DNA from: Opitutaceae bacterium
Lineage (GTDB): Bacteria > Verrucomicrobiota > Verrucomicrobiia > Opitutales > Opitutaceae
DNA length: 64,000 bases
Direction: 5' to 3'
Assembly: GCA_017994935.1 (NCBI GenBank)
Contig: JAGOJU010000013.1
Location: 1 to 64,000 of the forward strand
The position numbers were made by a program, and so were the translations under genes. Shown here piece after piece: positions 17,912 to 28,136 of this stretch. The stretch's first letter is position 1, and every line of letters begins with the position of its first letter. The notes beneath the pieces are model-generated. The model was not told the DNA's origin. It did no database searches and saw only the letters and a program-made list of their open reading frames with translations.

Positions 17912-20710
17912 CTAAAGCGCCGCGATGAGGCGTTCAATCTCGGCGTATTTTGCCTTTTGATCGGCCAACTGTCTACGCGCTCCTTCCAAGACTGCGGGCG
18001 GCGCCTTGCTCACAAATGCCTCGTTGGCAAGGCGCGCTTCGGTTCCGGCGACATGCTTGCGTAGCTGATCCAGTTCTTTGCCGAGGCGGGCCTTCTCCGC
18101 TGCGGCATCCACCTTGATACCGGTATCGAGGAAAAGCGTACCGAGCGGTGTCACGATTGCCGGCAACGCAAGTTTGTCGGTCGTGCGCTTGAGTGCGGCG
18201 GCACCAAGGAGGCGAACGAGTTTGCCGGAGGCAGCGGCAAGGTCCCCCCAATCGGCGTCGCTCGTGAGCACATGGAAAATGACGTCGCGTTTTTGAGCCA
18301 CGGCCTGATCCGCCTTCAACTGGCGCGCCAATGTCGTGAGCTGTTTCAATTTCTCCACCCGGCCGCTCGCTGCCGCGTCAACCGACAGCCCGCATGCGGA
18401 AAGCGCGGCGGTCAATTGCCCCGCGGTCTGGATGCGTGCGTCCTGCAGGAAACCACCCTCATCCCCATAACCGAGCAGGTGCCAAAGTTCCTCGGTGATG
18501 AACGGTGCAAACGGCGCGAACATCAGGAGGAACTCGCGAATCACCAGGTCCTGGACGGCAAGGACATGCGGCTGGGCTTCCGGATCCTGAACCCGCGACT
18601 TCGCCACCTCCACGTACCAGTCGCAAAAGTCATTCCAGAAAAACCCGTAAAGGCGCTGCGTGGCCCCCGCGAATTCGAAGTCGGCAAATCCTCGCCCAAC
18701 CGTCGTCATGGTCTCGAGCAGCGCCGACAGCAATGCGTGATCGTCATCGTCACACTGCGTCGCCTTGAGTCGCGACAGGATCGCCTCGAGCGAGCGATTG
18801 TCGGCCATGGGACCGCTCATCTGGCGGAAGCGGCATGCGTTCCAGAGCTTGTTGGCAAAATTCTTGCCTCCCTCAATGCGATCCTCGTCAAACTTCACAT
18901 CCTGCCCCAAGGGCGCGATCTGCAAGAGTCCGAATCGAAGGCCGTCCGCACCATACCTGGCAATCAGATCGAGTGGATCAGGGGAGTTTCCAAGTGTCTT
19001 CGACATCTTCCGCCCCTGCCTGTCGCGGACAATGCCGTTGAAATACACATGCCGAAACGGAATGCGGCGCCGCAGTTCTTCGAGCGACAGCGGCTCCTCC
19101 TGCGCCCGCCCGCGACGTACCGGCCCGGCAGGTTTGTTCATGTCCGATCCCGTGAACTCCAATCCAGCCATGATCATGCGCGCGACCCAGAAGAAGATGA
19201 TGTCGGCACCCGTCGCCAGGGTCGTTGTGGGATAGAAGGCGGCGTAGTCGGCCTTCTTCATCTCGCTTTCGTCCGGCCAGCCGAGTGTCGCAAACGGCCA
19301 GAGCCATGAGGACGCCCAGGTGTCGAGCACGTCCTCCTCCTGATCCCAGTTTTCGGGATCAGCGGGACCTTCGAGCGACACATGCACCTTTGACGGATCG
19401 GCAAGATCGGCCTCCGAAAGCTTCTCCCGGTCGATTCCCTTCCGGTACCAGACCGGAATGCGATGCCCCCACCACAGTTGGCGGCTGATGCACCAGTCCT
19501 GGATGTTGTCGAGCCAGTTGAGGTACACCTTGCTCCAACGTTCCGGATGAAATTGTATCAGCCCATCCCTTACAACCTGTTTCGCCTCCTCGACGCGGGG
19601 ATAGCGCAGCCACCATTGCTGGGTGAGGCGCGGCTCGATCGGAACGCCGGCACGCTGTGAATAGCCGACATTGTTTTCATATGGCTTCTCCTCGATCAGC
19701 GAGCCGCGCTCGCGAAGCAGCTCCGTAGCCTTCTTGCGAGCCGCAAATCGATCCAAACCCGCGAGCTCCGTTCCTGCTTCGGCATTCATTGAGCCATCAG
19801 CATTGAGGGCATCGATCACCGGAAGCCGGTGACGCTGGCCGATTTCAAAGTCCACTTTGTCATGCGCCGGCGTGACCTTCAGCACGCCCGCCGCAAAGGC
19901 GGGGTCAACCGCAGCATCCGCCACGATCGGCAATGCCACGCGCGCGCCCAACGGACGCCAGACCTTCTTTCCAACAAGTGCCCGATACCGCTCGTCGTCC
20001 GGGTGAACGGCCAGCGCGACATCCGCCGGAATTGTCTCCGGCCGGGTCGTCTCAACGACGAGATGCGTGATGCCCCCCTCCGGCTGGACCAGGTCATACT
20101 TCAGCTTGGTGATGAAACCCTTCGTCGGCCGCATCTCCACTTCCTCGTCCGAGAGCGCAGTGAGCGAAACCGGACACCAGTTGACCATGCGTTTGCCGCG
20201 ATAGATGTTACCCTTCTCGAAGAGACGCACAAAAGCGGTCAGCACCGCGCGGCTGTAGCCGGGATCCATCGTGAAATGCGTGCGATCCCAATCGCACGAG
20301 CAGCCGAGCTGCCGCAACTGCTTGAGGATGATGTCGCCCTTCTCTTCCCGCCATGTCCATACCCGCTCAAGAAACGCGTCACGGCCGAGGTCCCGCCGCC
20401 CCTTGCCCTCACTTTTCTTCAGGTGTTTCTCGACCATCGTCTGCGTGGCGATGCCGGCATGATCCGTCCCGGGAATCCAGCAGGCGGCCTTCCCCTCGAG
20501 CCGGGCGCGGCGGATAAGCGCGTCCTGGAGCGTGTTGTTGAGGACATGCCCCATGTGGAGGATGCCTGTGACATTCGGCGGCGGAATGACGATGGTGTAG
20601 GTCTCCTGCCCGGGTTCCGCCCGGCCCGAGAAACACCGGGCGGCCTGCCAGGCGGCGTACCACTTCTTTTCAACCTCATGCGGTTCGTAGCTCTTCGTGA
20701 TCTCGGGCAT
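17912..20710 (-). CDS. valS: Valyl-tRNA synthetase
   Basis: 932 residues, class I aminoacyl-tRNA synthetase. The HIGH motif is in NVTGILHMGHVLNN (residues 44-57); the KMSKS motif appears as KMSKTLGN, a conservative variant. The editing domain (TTRPETIPADVALAVHP, DHAGIATQ region before) and WCISRQLWWGHRIPVW are visible. The last 70 residues form the arm-like coiled coil (EKARLGKELDQLRKHVAGTE) of ValRS. ATG 20710 gives MPEITKSYEPHEVEKKWY, the normal N-terminus. Divergent from glnD. Confidence 0.97.
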   Translation of the reverse strand: MPEITKSYEPHEVEKKWYAAWQAARCFSGRAEPGQETYTIVIPPPNVTGILHMGHVLNNTLQDALIRRARLEGKAACWIPGTDHAGIATQTMVEKHLKKSEGKGRRDLGRDAFLERVWTWREEKGDIILKQLRQLGCSCDWDRTHFTMDPGYSRAVLTAFVRLFEKGNIYRGKRMVNWCPVSLTALSDEEVEMRPTKGFITKLKYDLVQPEGGITHLVVETTRPETIPADVALAVHPDDERYRALVGKKVWRPLGARVALPIVADAAVDPAFAAGVLKVTPAHDKVDFEIGQRHRLPVIDALNADGSMNAEAGTELAGLDRFAARKKATELLRERGSLIEEKPYENNVGYSQRAGVPIEPRLTQQWWLRYPRVEEAKQVVRDGLIQFHPERWSKVYLNWLDNIQDWCISRQLWWGHRIPVWYRKGIDREKLSEADLADPSKVHVSLEGPADPENWDQEEDVLDTWASSWLWPFATLGWPDESEMKKADYAAFYPTTTLATGADIIFFWVARMIMAGLEFTGSDMNKPAGPVRRGRAQEEPLSLEELRRRIPFRHVYFNGIVRDRQGRKMSKTLGNSPDPLDLIARYGADGLRFGLLQIAPLGQDVKFDEDRIEGGKNFANKLWNACRFRQMSGPMADNRSLEAILSRLKATQCDDDDHALLSALLETMTTVGRGFADFEFAGATQRLYGFFWNDFCDWYVEVAKSRVQDPEAQPHVLAVQDLVIREFLLMFAPFAPFITEELWHLLGYGDEGGFLQDARIQTAGQLTAALSACGLSVDAAASGRVEKLKQLTTLARQLKADQAVAQKRDVIFHVLTSDADWGDLAAASGKLVRLLGAAALKRTTDKLALPAIVTPLGTLFLDTGIKVDAAAEKARLGKELDQLRKHVAGTEARLANEAFVSKAPPAVLEGARRQLADQKAKYAEIERLIAAL

Positions 20711-21038
20711 AGCTTTTACGTTGAACCAAAAATCCAACCGGCGCCGGCAACCTGAGGCAAGCAGTCCTTAAAGCACCCACACCCGTCGCGAGCGGATCAC
20801 GGAAAACGCGGGGCCAGGCGCCATGTCAGGGGCGATACGTTGTGAGGGAGGTATCCCTGGCTCCAGAACTCCCCCAAGGCTCGAATGCCGAGTACGCCTG
20901 TTTGTTTAATTACTGTAGAAAAGTAACTTACACGCATATCCAGCGTAACCTCGACCCGACACTCAACAAAGAATTCGCGCCTGACGGGCTTTGCTGCGTT
21001 GTTCTGGATTTCATCTCTCCAATCCACGCCGCCTCCCG
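20711..21038. promoter_or_regulatory. Divergent valS-glnD control region
   Basis: About 330 bp between two divergent genes. It contains the palindrome TTACT-N7-AGTAA at 20910-20926 inside an AT-rich patch about 110 bp before glnD. No known operator consensus was recognised; no gene is visible. Confidence 0.35.
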
Positions 21039-23870
21039 ATGATAGGTCGCATCCAGAAGCACGCACGCGAACGCCTCAATTTTGCAGGCGAGGTCGATAC
21101 CGCCCAGCGGCTCGCCGCCTGCAAGACCTTCCTGCGTCTCGAAAGCGCGATGATCCGCATGCATCATGACGCCGGTGCCACGGGCCTCGAAACCGCCCAC
21201 GCGCGTGCTGCAATGGTCGATATCCTGCTCGGTCACCTGTTCGACTACGCGATGGCCGCCTACGTCAAGAAGCACGACGAGGTACCTTCTCCGGTCGCGC
21301 TGATTGCGCTCGGGGGATATGGGCGGAGCGAGCTCAGCCCACTGAGCGACATCGACGTCCTCTTCCTCTTTCCCTCAAAGGCAAAGACAGGCGCCATCAA
21401 GCCGCTGCAGGAACATCTCAGCAACGAGATCCTCTACATCCTGTGGGATTGCGGCCTGAAGGTCGGCCACGCCACGCGCACCGTTGATGAGACTTTTGTC
21501 GAGGCCCGCGCGGACATCCAGACCAAGACTGCACTGCTGGAGGCACGTCTGGTCGCCGGCTCAGCGGCGCTTTTTGAATCCTTCTCGTCGGCCTACCGCG
21601 CATTCTACACCGAGGAGAACCCGCGCGGCTACATCGCCGCCCGGCTCGCAGACCAGGTGTCGCGGCGGGCAAAATATGGCGATACCGTTTTCCTGCAGGA
21701 GCCCGATATCAAGAACGGTGTGGGCGGGCTGCGTGACTACCAGAACACCCTCTGGATGGCCCGGGTGAAACTCGGCATCACGTCGCTCGACGAACTCGCC
21801 ACACAGGCCTATCTGCGACAGAATGAGGTCCGCGATTTCCAACGCGCCTACACGTTCCTCCACCGTGTCCGCAATGAACTGCATTTCCAGAGCAAGCGTC
21901 CGACCGACGTGCTGGCGCTCGATGTCCAGCCGAAGATCGCGCTTGGTCTAGGCTACACGAACCGCGATCTGCTCGGCCGCGTGGAACAGTTCATGCGGGA
22001 CTACTACCGTGCCGCGCAGACAATCCATCGCATCTCCCGCCTGATAGAAAGCAGGCTCGCGCTGACTTTGGAGACCCCGAACGGCGCGCTCATGTCCTTC
22101 CGCGAGGCGATCCGGGCCAAACGATTCGAGAAGACCAAACGTATCGACGGCTTCATCCTGCGCGGTGGCGAACTCGCTGCGGAATCCCCCGAGGTCTTCA
22201 AGGCGGATCCGGCACGCATCATCCGCGTGTTCCGGCATTGCCAGCAATTGGGTGCCAAACCCGATTTCGCGCTGCAGGGACAGATCCGCGACGCGGTTCC
22301 CCTCCTCACGCGCCATGTCCAGCAGTCGCGGGACGCAAACATTTCGTTCCGCTCGATTCTCCAGCAGTCAGGAGCCGTGTATCCGACGCTTTCGCTGATG
22401 CACGAATTGGGTGTCCTCGGGCGCTTCATTCCCGAATTCGATGCCCTGACCTGCCTCGTTCAGCACGAGTTTTATCACCGCTACACCGCGGACATCCATA
22501 CGCTGCACGCCATACGCGAACTCGACTTCATTTTCACGGATGCGGAGCCGGTGAGCCTGAAGTACCGGAGCACCCTCCACGAAACGCCGGAACCCACGCT
22601 GCTCTATCTGATTCTCCTGCTTCACGACATCGGCAAGGCACGAGGAATAAAGGGTCACGCCGATAGCGGTGTGGCCATTGCCGGTCCCCTGCTGGATCGC
22701 ATGGAGATCGACGCAACAAGCCGCGAGTTTGTTGTCTTCGTCATCAAGAATCACCTCGTGATGACGCGCTTCTGGCAGAAACGCGACGTCGACGATCCGG
22801 GCACTGCTGCGGCGTTTGCAGAAATCGTGGGCGACGCCGATCGGCTCCGTTACCTCTACGTTCATACGTTCTGCGACGCGCGCGGCACCGCTGCGGGCCT
22901 CTGGAACGGTTACAAGGATACACTCCACACGGCGCTCTATCGTGCCACGCTCGAGCGACTGCTGCACGGCGCGGAACTGGCCAGGCGCAACTCCCAGCGC
23001 CTTGAGGCCACGTACCAGGAGCTCATCCGGAAAAGCATCCCGGGCATCGGCCCGGACGAGATATCCGCACATTTTCACCTGCTGCCCGAGCGGTATTTCA
23101 TGCACACGGAGACAAGCAAGGTGGCGCTCCACATCCAGATGGTGAATCGCCTGCTCCAGTCGATCGCCGACGTCGAATCCACCGGCACGCTCAGGCCGGT
23201 CATCGACTGGAAGGACGACCTCAATCGATCCTTCACGGTCGTCAATGTGGTGACGTGGGACCGGGCAGGTCTCTTCTACAAACTCGCCGGCGCCTTCAGC
23301 GTGGCCGGGCTCTCGATTCTCGGCGCAAAGGTCATTTCACGGAGCGACAACATTGCGATCGACACGTTCTTCGTGGTGGAGCCCGGGCGTGGCGTCGTAC
23401 AGAATGCCGCTGCCCAGGAGACATTCGCCCGGACCGTCGAGGCTGCCCTTGTGATGGACAAGGATCTGCTGCCCGACATCGAAACGCAGGCCCGGAAGCT
23501 GGCGTCGACCACACGCTACCTCTCCAGCGCAAAGAAGGGCAACGATGCGATGCAGAACTCGTTCCCTCCCATCGCGGAGGTGTACCATGAGTCCTCCATG
23601 CAGCGAACCATCGTGGAAATCCAGGCCCGCGATGAGATCGGTCTGCTCTTCCGCCTTGGGAAAACCATCAGTGATCACGGGTTTGACATCACGTTCGCGC
23701 GGGTGGGCACGGAACACAGTGTCGCCATCGATACATTCTACATCGAAAACGCCAATCACAGCCCTGCCACCGACCCCGCCCGACTTGATGCCCTGCGCGA
23801 AGCGCTTGCCCTGGTCATCGCCCCGCGCGTGGCAGAGATAAACGCAACGCCGGTGGTTCAATCCCGATAA
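21039..23870 (+). CDS. glnD: Protein-PII uridylyltransferase / uridylyl-removing enzyme
   Basis: 943 residues with the full GlnD order: nucleotidyltransferase domain (ALGGYGRSELSPLSDIDVLF, about residue 85), linker helices, HD domain (LLLHDIGKARG near residue 530, removing UMP), and two C-terminal ACT domains that sense glutamine (VVNVVTWDRAGLFYKLAGAF and VEIQARDEIGLLFRLGKTI). It modifies the PII protein according to nitrogen status. ATG 21039 was chosen over an upstream GTG/TTG-type start at 20991; the preceding CCGCCTCCCG is pyrimidine-rich with no Shine-Dalgarno. The 3' end overlaps the convergent M20 peptidase gene by 13 bp. Confidence 0.93.
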   Translation: MIGRIQKHARERLNFAGEVDTAQRLAACKTFLRLESAMIRMHHDAGATGLETAHARAAMVDILLGHLFDYAMAAYVKKHDEVPSPVALIALGGYGRSELSPLSDIDVLFLFPSKAKTGAIKPLQEHLSNEILYILWDCGLKVGHATRTVDETFVEARADIQTKTALLEARLVAGSAALFESFSSAYRAFYTEENPRGYIAARLADQVSRRAKYGDTVFLQEPDIKNGVGGLRDYQNTLWMARVKLGITSLDELATQAYLRQNEVRDFQRAYTFLHRVRNELHFQSKRPTDVLALDVQPKIALGLGYTNRDLLGRVEQFMRDYYRAAQTIHRISRLIESRLALTLETPNGALMSFREAIRAKRFEKTKRIDGFILRGGELAAESPEVFKADPARIIRVFRHCQQLGAKPDFALQGQIRDAVPLLTRHVQQSRDANISFRSILQQSGAVYPTLSLMHELGVLGRFIPEFDALTCLVQHEFYHRYTADIHTLHAIRELDFIFTDAEPVSLKYRSTLHETPEPTLLYLILLLHDIGKARGIKGHADSGVAIAGPLLDRMEIDATSREFVVFVIKNHLVMTRFWQKRDVDDPGTAAAFAEIVGDADRLRYLYVHTFCDARGTAAGLWNGYKDTLHTALYRATLERLLHGAELARRNSQRLEATYQELIRKSIPGIGPDEISAHFHLLPERYFMHTETSKVALHIQMVNRLLQSIADVESTGTLRPVIDWKDDLNRSFTVVNVVTWDRAGLFYKLAGAFSVAGLSILGAKVISRSDNIAIDTFFVVEPGRGVVQNAAAQETFARTVEAALVMDKDLLPDIETQARKLASTTRYLSSAKKGNDAMQNSFPPIAEVYHESSMQRTIVEIQARDEIGLLFRLGKTISDHGFDITFARVGTEHSVAIDTFYIENANHSPATDPARLDALREALALVIAPRVAEINATPVVQSR

Positions 23871-25303
23871 TTCAGGGCAGGGGCACGGTCGCCAAGCAGC
23901 GGTTCGTACCTGAAGTCCCGCCCGCGTCGTCGGATCAGTTCCGCCTTGGCCTCGGCAACAAGTCTTGAATCGGTGAACAGGTCCATCGCCGTCAACGCAA
24001 GCGCCTTGGACGCCATGAGGCGCCCCTTGATACAGATCGTCGTGGCTCCGCAGGCCGCGGCCTGCCAGCTATGCGCAGGAGTTCCCGGGACCCACGTCGC
24101 CGTGCGCACACCGACTGTCGGTACGGTATAGCTCACGTCACCCACGTCGGTCGAACCGCCGCCCTCCCCGTTGGGATCAATCCTCAGCGGTTGCACCGTC
24201 TGTGCAAGTTCGACTGCCGCCGCACGGCCTCCGATGAAGGTCCTGCCCAATTCGGCAGCAAACCGCTTTTCCGCGTCATCGTAACTGAAGCCGCCCACAC
24301 GTTCCAGATTGGCCTGTGCCGCTTTGGCGAGTGTTTCATTTGGCAGCAGGTCATGCACACCGCCCGTGATCTCCCACTCCACACTCGTCCCCGTACCCAT
24401 CGCAGCGCCCTTGGCCGCCTGGGTGACCCGGTCGAACACCTCCCGGACGATGCGACGGTCCTGATGGCGGACGTAATAATAGGACTCTGCGAATGCCGGG
24501 ACAACATTCGGCGCCTCGCCACCACGTGTAATGACATAATGAATACGCACGTCCTGAGGCACATGTTCGCGCATCATGTTGACCATGTAATCCATTGACT
24601 CGACCCCATCGAGCGCGGACCTGCCGCGATGGGGAGCGGAAGAAGCATGGGCGGCAACACCGGTGAAACGAAATTTTGCCGAGATGTTCGCCTTGCTAGG
24701 TCCGGTGATGGCGCTGTTGCCATCGGAGGGATGCCAGTGAAGGACCGCATCCACGTCGTTGAACAGGCCCGCACGCACAAGATAAACCTTGCCGGATCCG
24801 CCCTCCTCGGCCGGGCAGCCGTAGACGCGCAGCGTTCCCTGCCGGCCGGTGGCTTTCAACCATGAGGCAATGGCGGCCGCCGCCTCGATCGACCCCGCAC
24901 CGAAGGCATGGTGCCCACAGGCATGGGCGGCGTTCGAACCGGGTCGCGCCTTTTTCTCAGGCACACCTTCCTGGGAGATTCCAGGTAGGGCGTCGTATTC
25001 AGCGAGAATGCCGACGACCGGTTTGCCCGATCCGAACGACGCAACAAACGCCGTCGGCATGCCCGCGACTCCCGCCTCCACCTTGAAACCATCAGCCTCG
25101 AGTCGCTCCCGCAACAATGCCGAACTCCGGGTCTCCTTGAAGCCGACCTCCGCGTAGTCCCAGATCCTGTTCATGATCTCGGTATAGGGCGCCTGCTGCC
25201 GGTCGATCCGCGCCAGCACGTCGTCCTTTGACGTCTGCGCCGAAGCCAGCAGCGCCGACGTCAGATAGAAACCAGTCCATAGCAAGCGACACCTGATTTT
25301 CAT
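23858..25303 (-). CDS. Secreted M20-family amidohydrolase (AbgB/carboxypeptidase-like)
   Basis: 481 residues. The N-terminal signal peptide ends at LASAQ (about residue 23), so it works in the periplasm or outside. Metal-ligand motifs of the M20D type are present: NAAHACGHHAFG, CPAEEGGSGK (catalytic Glu) and LHWHP, plus a small dimerisation insert (RFTGVAAHASSAPHRGRSAL). It should hydrolyse an amide bond in N-acyl or aminobenzoyl-amino-acid type substrates. Similar to AbgB in domain layout, though AbgB itself is cytoplasmic. Single gene, convergent overlap with glnD. Confidence 0.88.
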   Translation of the reverse strand: MKIRCRLLWTGFYLTSALLASAQTSKDDVLARIDRQQAPYTEIMNRIWDYAEVGFKETRSSALLRERLEADGFKVEAGVAGMPTAFVASFGSGKPVVGILAEYDALPGISQEGVPEKKARPGSNAAHACGHHAFGAGSIEAAAAIASWLKATGRQGTLRVYGCPAEEGGSGKVYLVRAGLFNDVDAVLHWHPSDGNSAITGPSKANISAKFRFTGVAAHASSAPHRGRSALDGVESMDYMVNMMREHVPQDVRIHYVITRGGEAPNVVPAFAESYYYVRHQDRRIVREVFDRVTQAAKGAAMGTGTSVEWEITGGVHDLLPNETLAKAAQANLERVGGFSYDDAEKRFAAELGRTFIGGRAAAVELAQTVQPLRIDPNGEGGGSTDVGDVSYTVPTVGVRTATWVPGTPAHSWQAAACGATTICIKGRLMASKALALTAMDLFTDSRLVAEAKAELIRRRGRDFRYEPLLGDRAPALNYRD

Positions 25304-25685
25304 GTTCGCCTATCGCCACAGAATGCACCGGAAATCTCAAGCCTCCATGGCATTTGGGGAAACCACGGTCTCCATGCCGCCTTGTATCTTCATGTTGATG
25401 GAGCGCTTCGCGAAGCCCAAGGTGAACAGAAGCGCCTCGGCGGGAAGAAACAAGAGGGCTCTGCGCCGCAATCCCCCCACTCCATCGGGTCTTTCGACTG
25501 AAGGCGAATCTCGGCGTTTCAAGTAAAGCTGGGAACAACGAAGCGAAGTACCGCGGACCCGTTGAATGCCGACGAGGACAATTCAGTACTGAGCCACGCC
25601 GAACGCAGTCCCAGGAGATTTAATGCAATATTATAACATTATTTAGTTGCAAGTAAATATCGGACATTGTCGAAATTGCTGACAC
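25304..25685. other. Intergenic region before the Rpn gene
   Basis: About 380 bp. The last 70 bases (25615-25685) are strongly AT-rich (ATATTATAACATTATTTAG) and are the probable promoter of the Rpn-like gene. No coding frame was supported on either strand. Confidence 0.45.
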
Positions 25686-26819
25686 ATGCCGGAAGATCGC
25701 CTGCATCAACCTCACGACAAGCTCACCAAGTCGAGCTTCGAGGACAAGGAGACCGCGGTGGCGTTTTTCCGTCAGCACCTCCCTTCCTCCATCGTCCGCC
25801 TGATTTTATGGTCCAGCCTTACCCACGTTCCCAGTTCGTACATCGACGAGCGGCTCCGTGCGTCCGAGAGCGACCGGCTCTACCGTGTGGCCCTCCATCC
25901 GCCCGATCCCTCAGCACCCTCCACCGAAGCGTTTCTCTTCCTGCTCTTCGAGCATCAACGCATCGAAGACCGGTGGATCGCATTTCGTCTGTTGACCTAC
26001 CAACTCCGCATCTGGGAGCAGTTTCGCAGCGCTCATCCGAATTCCCAAACGCTGCCTCCAATCATTCCGATTGTCCTGGCCCAGAACAACCAGACTTGGA
26101 CACTCTCACCGCGGTTTCACGCCCTCTTCGATCTGCCGACCGAACCCGGAAACGCTGAGCCTTCTGCCCTGTCCCAGTGCATCCCGGACTTTACTTTTCG
26201 CCTGATCCAATTGTCGGAGCTGCCATTCGACAAGATCACTGGCACGGTCCTCGGCATTCTCACTCTGCGTGTCCTCAAGGCCGAGCAAACTGGCGATCTC
26301 ATGAGTGATCACGTCTGGGATGAGAAATTGCTGCTTCGCCTCTCTCCCCGTCAGCGCGAATGTATTCTCAGCTATATCCTCGGTGTTGGCGAAGTTGACA
26401 AAACCTCGATCGACCGGAGAATGACCAAACTCAAGAATGCTACTATCCTCGACGCCGCCATGACTCTCGCTGATCAATACAGGCAGGAAGGTCGTGAGCA
26501 AGCCATGACAAAGGCCATGACTCTCGCTGATCAATACAGGCAGGAAGGTCGTGAGCAAGCCATGACAAAGGCCATGACTCTCGCCGATCAATATAGACAG
26601 GAAGGCATCCAACAGGCTCTGGCAAAGGCCGCCACCCTTGCCGACCAGCACCGTCAGGAGGGCCAGGAGATGGGGCGTGTGCAGGGCCAACTGATCGGAA
26701 AGATCCAGTTGTTGCAGGATCTTCTGGGCCGTGAGATTACTCCCATCGAGACGCTCGCGTCGCGCTCTCTTGACGAGTTGCAGGCGTTGCACAACGCGCT
26801 CAAAGCTGCACTTCTTTAA
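25686..26819 (+). CDS. Rpn/YhgA-like PD-(D/E)XK nuclease family protein
   Basis: 377 residues. The N-terminus HDKLTKSSFEDKETAVAFFR then QHLP is the typical opening of the Rpn (recombination-promoting nuclease) family. The nuclease core has ASESDRLYRV (Asp) and FLFLLFEHQ (Glu...Gln), the family form of the D...ExK site. These proteins are DNA nucleases often spread as orphan genes and linked to RecA-independent recombination or phage resistance. Residues 258-330 are tandem copies of an 19-residue helical unit AMTLADQYRQEGREQAMTK. Convergent with the next gene, 24 bp apart. Confidence 0.85.
   Translation: MPEDRLHQPHDKLTKSSFEDKETAVAFFRQHLPSSIVRLILWSSLTHVPSSYIDERLRASESDRLYRVALHPPDPSAPSTEAFLFLLFEHQRIEDRWIAFRLLTYQLRIWEQFRSAHPNSQTLPPIIPIVLAQNNQTWTLSPRFHALFDLPTEPGNAEPSALSQCIPDFTFRLIQLSELPFDKITGTVLGILTLRVLKAEQTGDLMSDHVWDEKLLLRLSPRQRECILSYILGVGEVDKTSIDRRMTKLKNATILDAAMTLADQYRQEGREQAMTKAMTLADQYRQEGREQAMTKAMTLADQYRQEGIQQALAKAATLADQHRQEGQEMGRVQGQLIGKIQLLQDLLGREITPIETLASRSLDELQALHNALKAALL
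26457..26680 (+). repeat. 57-bp in-frame tandem repeat (2 identical, 2 diverging copies)
   Basis: Unit starts GCCATGACTCTCGCTGATCA. Copies at 26457-26513 and 26514-26570 appear identical; 26571-26627 differs at several bases (GAAGGCATCCAACAGGCTCT); a degenerate fourth copy begins at 26628. Unit length is a multiple of three, so the frame is kept. Confidence 0.92.
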
Positions 26820-26843
26820 CGAGCAGTGGGAGTCCGCCCTGCC

Positions 26844-27803
26844 TCAGACCGGTCGCACCCGATGCGATCCGCCCAGGCGCGCGCGAAGCCGGGAAATCCG
26901 CTTCCATGCACCAAAGGCAAGGCGATACTTCCATGTCACCCAGCGCGAATGCTTCGGATTGAAATGCTTCAGATAGACGTCGCGATTGGCGTCGAAGATG
27001 GCGGCGGACATGCGGTCAAAGTCCTTGCCGACACTCAGGCCCTTCAGGTGCACGATGGAGTGGCGCCCGTCATACACAATGCGATAGCCTGCAGCCCCGA
27101 CCCGGATGCAAAGATCCAGATCATCTCCATACATGAAAAACGTCTCGTCGAAGCCACCGATTCTCCCGAGCACGTCGCGTCGCCCCATCATGAACGCACC
27201 GTTGATCGCAGCCACGTCGTAGGTACCTTCCTTCGGCAGATAGGTCAGGTTGTAACCCGCAAACCATTTCACGCGCGGAAATGCCGCAGCCAGTCCGGAT
27301 GCCCGGCAAAAGCCATCCCACAGGGTGGGAATCGACCGACGACACGCGAGGTCCATCGAACCGTCAGCCAGTTCAAGACGCGGAGAAATGAGTCCGATAT
27401 CGGGCTCCAGTTGCAGGCGTCGCAGGCAATGCTCCAGCGCCGCCCCGTTGCTGACGGTGTCCGGATTGAGAAACAGGACATGCTCCCCCTGGCTTCGGGC
27501 AAACCCCAGATTGTTTGCGCACCCAAACCCAAGATTCCTCCCCGGATCCAGGTATGTCACCTGGGGAAAGCGTTCCTTTACCAGCTCTCCGGTCCCCTCC
27601 CCCGCCGAGTTGTCGGCAACGATCGTCTCGACTTCTCTCCCAATCAGCCGAGATGGAATTGAATCGAGACACGCCCCGATTTCATCGCGAGACTTGTAGG
27701 CGACGATGATGATGGATAAAAGAGGGCGCACCGGCAAAGTTGCTCCAAGGCCAGTCTGAGATGCCAGCACCTCACGCTGCGTGTGAAACGAGGGCTCTAC
27801 CAA
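26844..27803 (-). CDS. Glycosyltransferase family 2 (rhamnosyltransferase-like)
   Basis: 319 residues. GT-A fold: LSIIIVAYKSRDEIGACL then DNSAGEGT; NLGFGCANNLGFARSQGEH; the nucleotide-metal site FLNPDTV (DxD form NPD); and GGFDETFFMYGDDLDLCIR, the acceptor and catalytic segment of inverting rhamnosyltransferases. No ATG is available: TTG 27803 follows an in-frame stop, and GTG codons at 27768 or 27737 are possible starts. Last gene of the minus-strand glycan cluster, separated from it by 330 bp, so it may have its own promoter. Confidence 0.82.
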   Translation of the reverse strand: MVEPSFHTQREVLASQTGLGATLPVRPLLSIIIVAYKSRDEIGACLDSIPSRLIGREVETIVADNSAGEGTGELVKERFPQVTYLDPGRNLGFGCANNLGFARSQGEHVLFLNPDTVSNGAALEHCLRRLQLEPDIGLISPRLELADGSMDLACRRSIPTLWDGFCRASGLAAAFPRVKWFAGYNLTYLPKEGTYDVAAINGAFMMGRRDVLGRIGGFDETFFMYGDDLDLCIRVGAAGYRIVYDGRHSIVHLKGLSVGKDFDRMSAAIFDANRDVYLKHFNPKHSRWVTWKYRLAFGAWKRISRLRARLGGSHRVRPV

Positions 27804-28136
27804 ACCGTTCGTCCGCTAAGGCGGAGCAGGCCATGACTTCTTGGTGCGTCGTCTTTTCGAACCCCCTCAGAATTTCCGAATGAATCAAAGAGGCTGCAAA
27901 AATACCCAATTTTTCACGGCTCCAGATTTTCGCCGCGCGACTACATGATTTCCTGCTTCCGTTGCAAAGGTTGACCGTGCCTCGCTCAAATTGCGCCATG
28001 ATCCAAGACTACCCACGGCAGATGACAGATGCAAGCCCGCCACCGGTCATGCAATGCAACGACCTGCGCACCGTTGCTGGCATGGCTCGCCAACTGACGT
28101 CGAGGAAACCGAAAGCGGGGCCGCCAATTTCGCTGA
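27804..28136. other. Intergenic region within the glycan cluster
   Basis: About 330 bp between two GT2 genes. No coding frame, RNA or repeat was recognised. It may carry the promoter of the downstream GT2 gene. Confidence 0.4.

Noticed and set aside
26457..26680. CRISPR-like array
   Set aside because: Repeats are directly adjacent without spacers, 57 bp long and in frame inside a protein gene.
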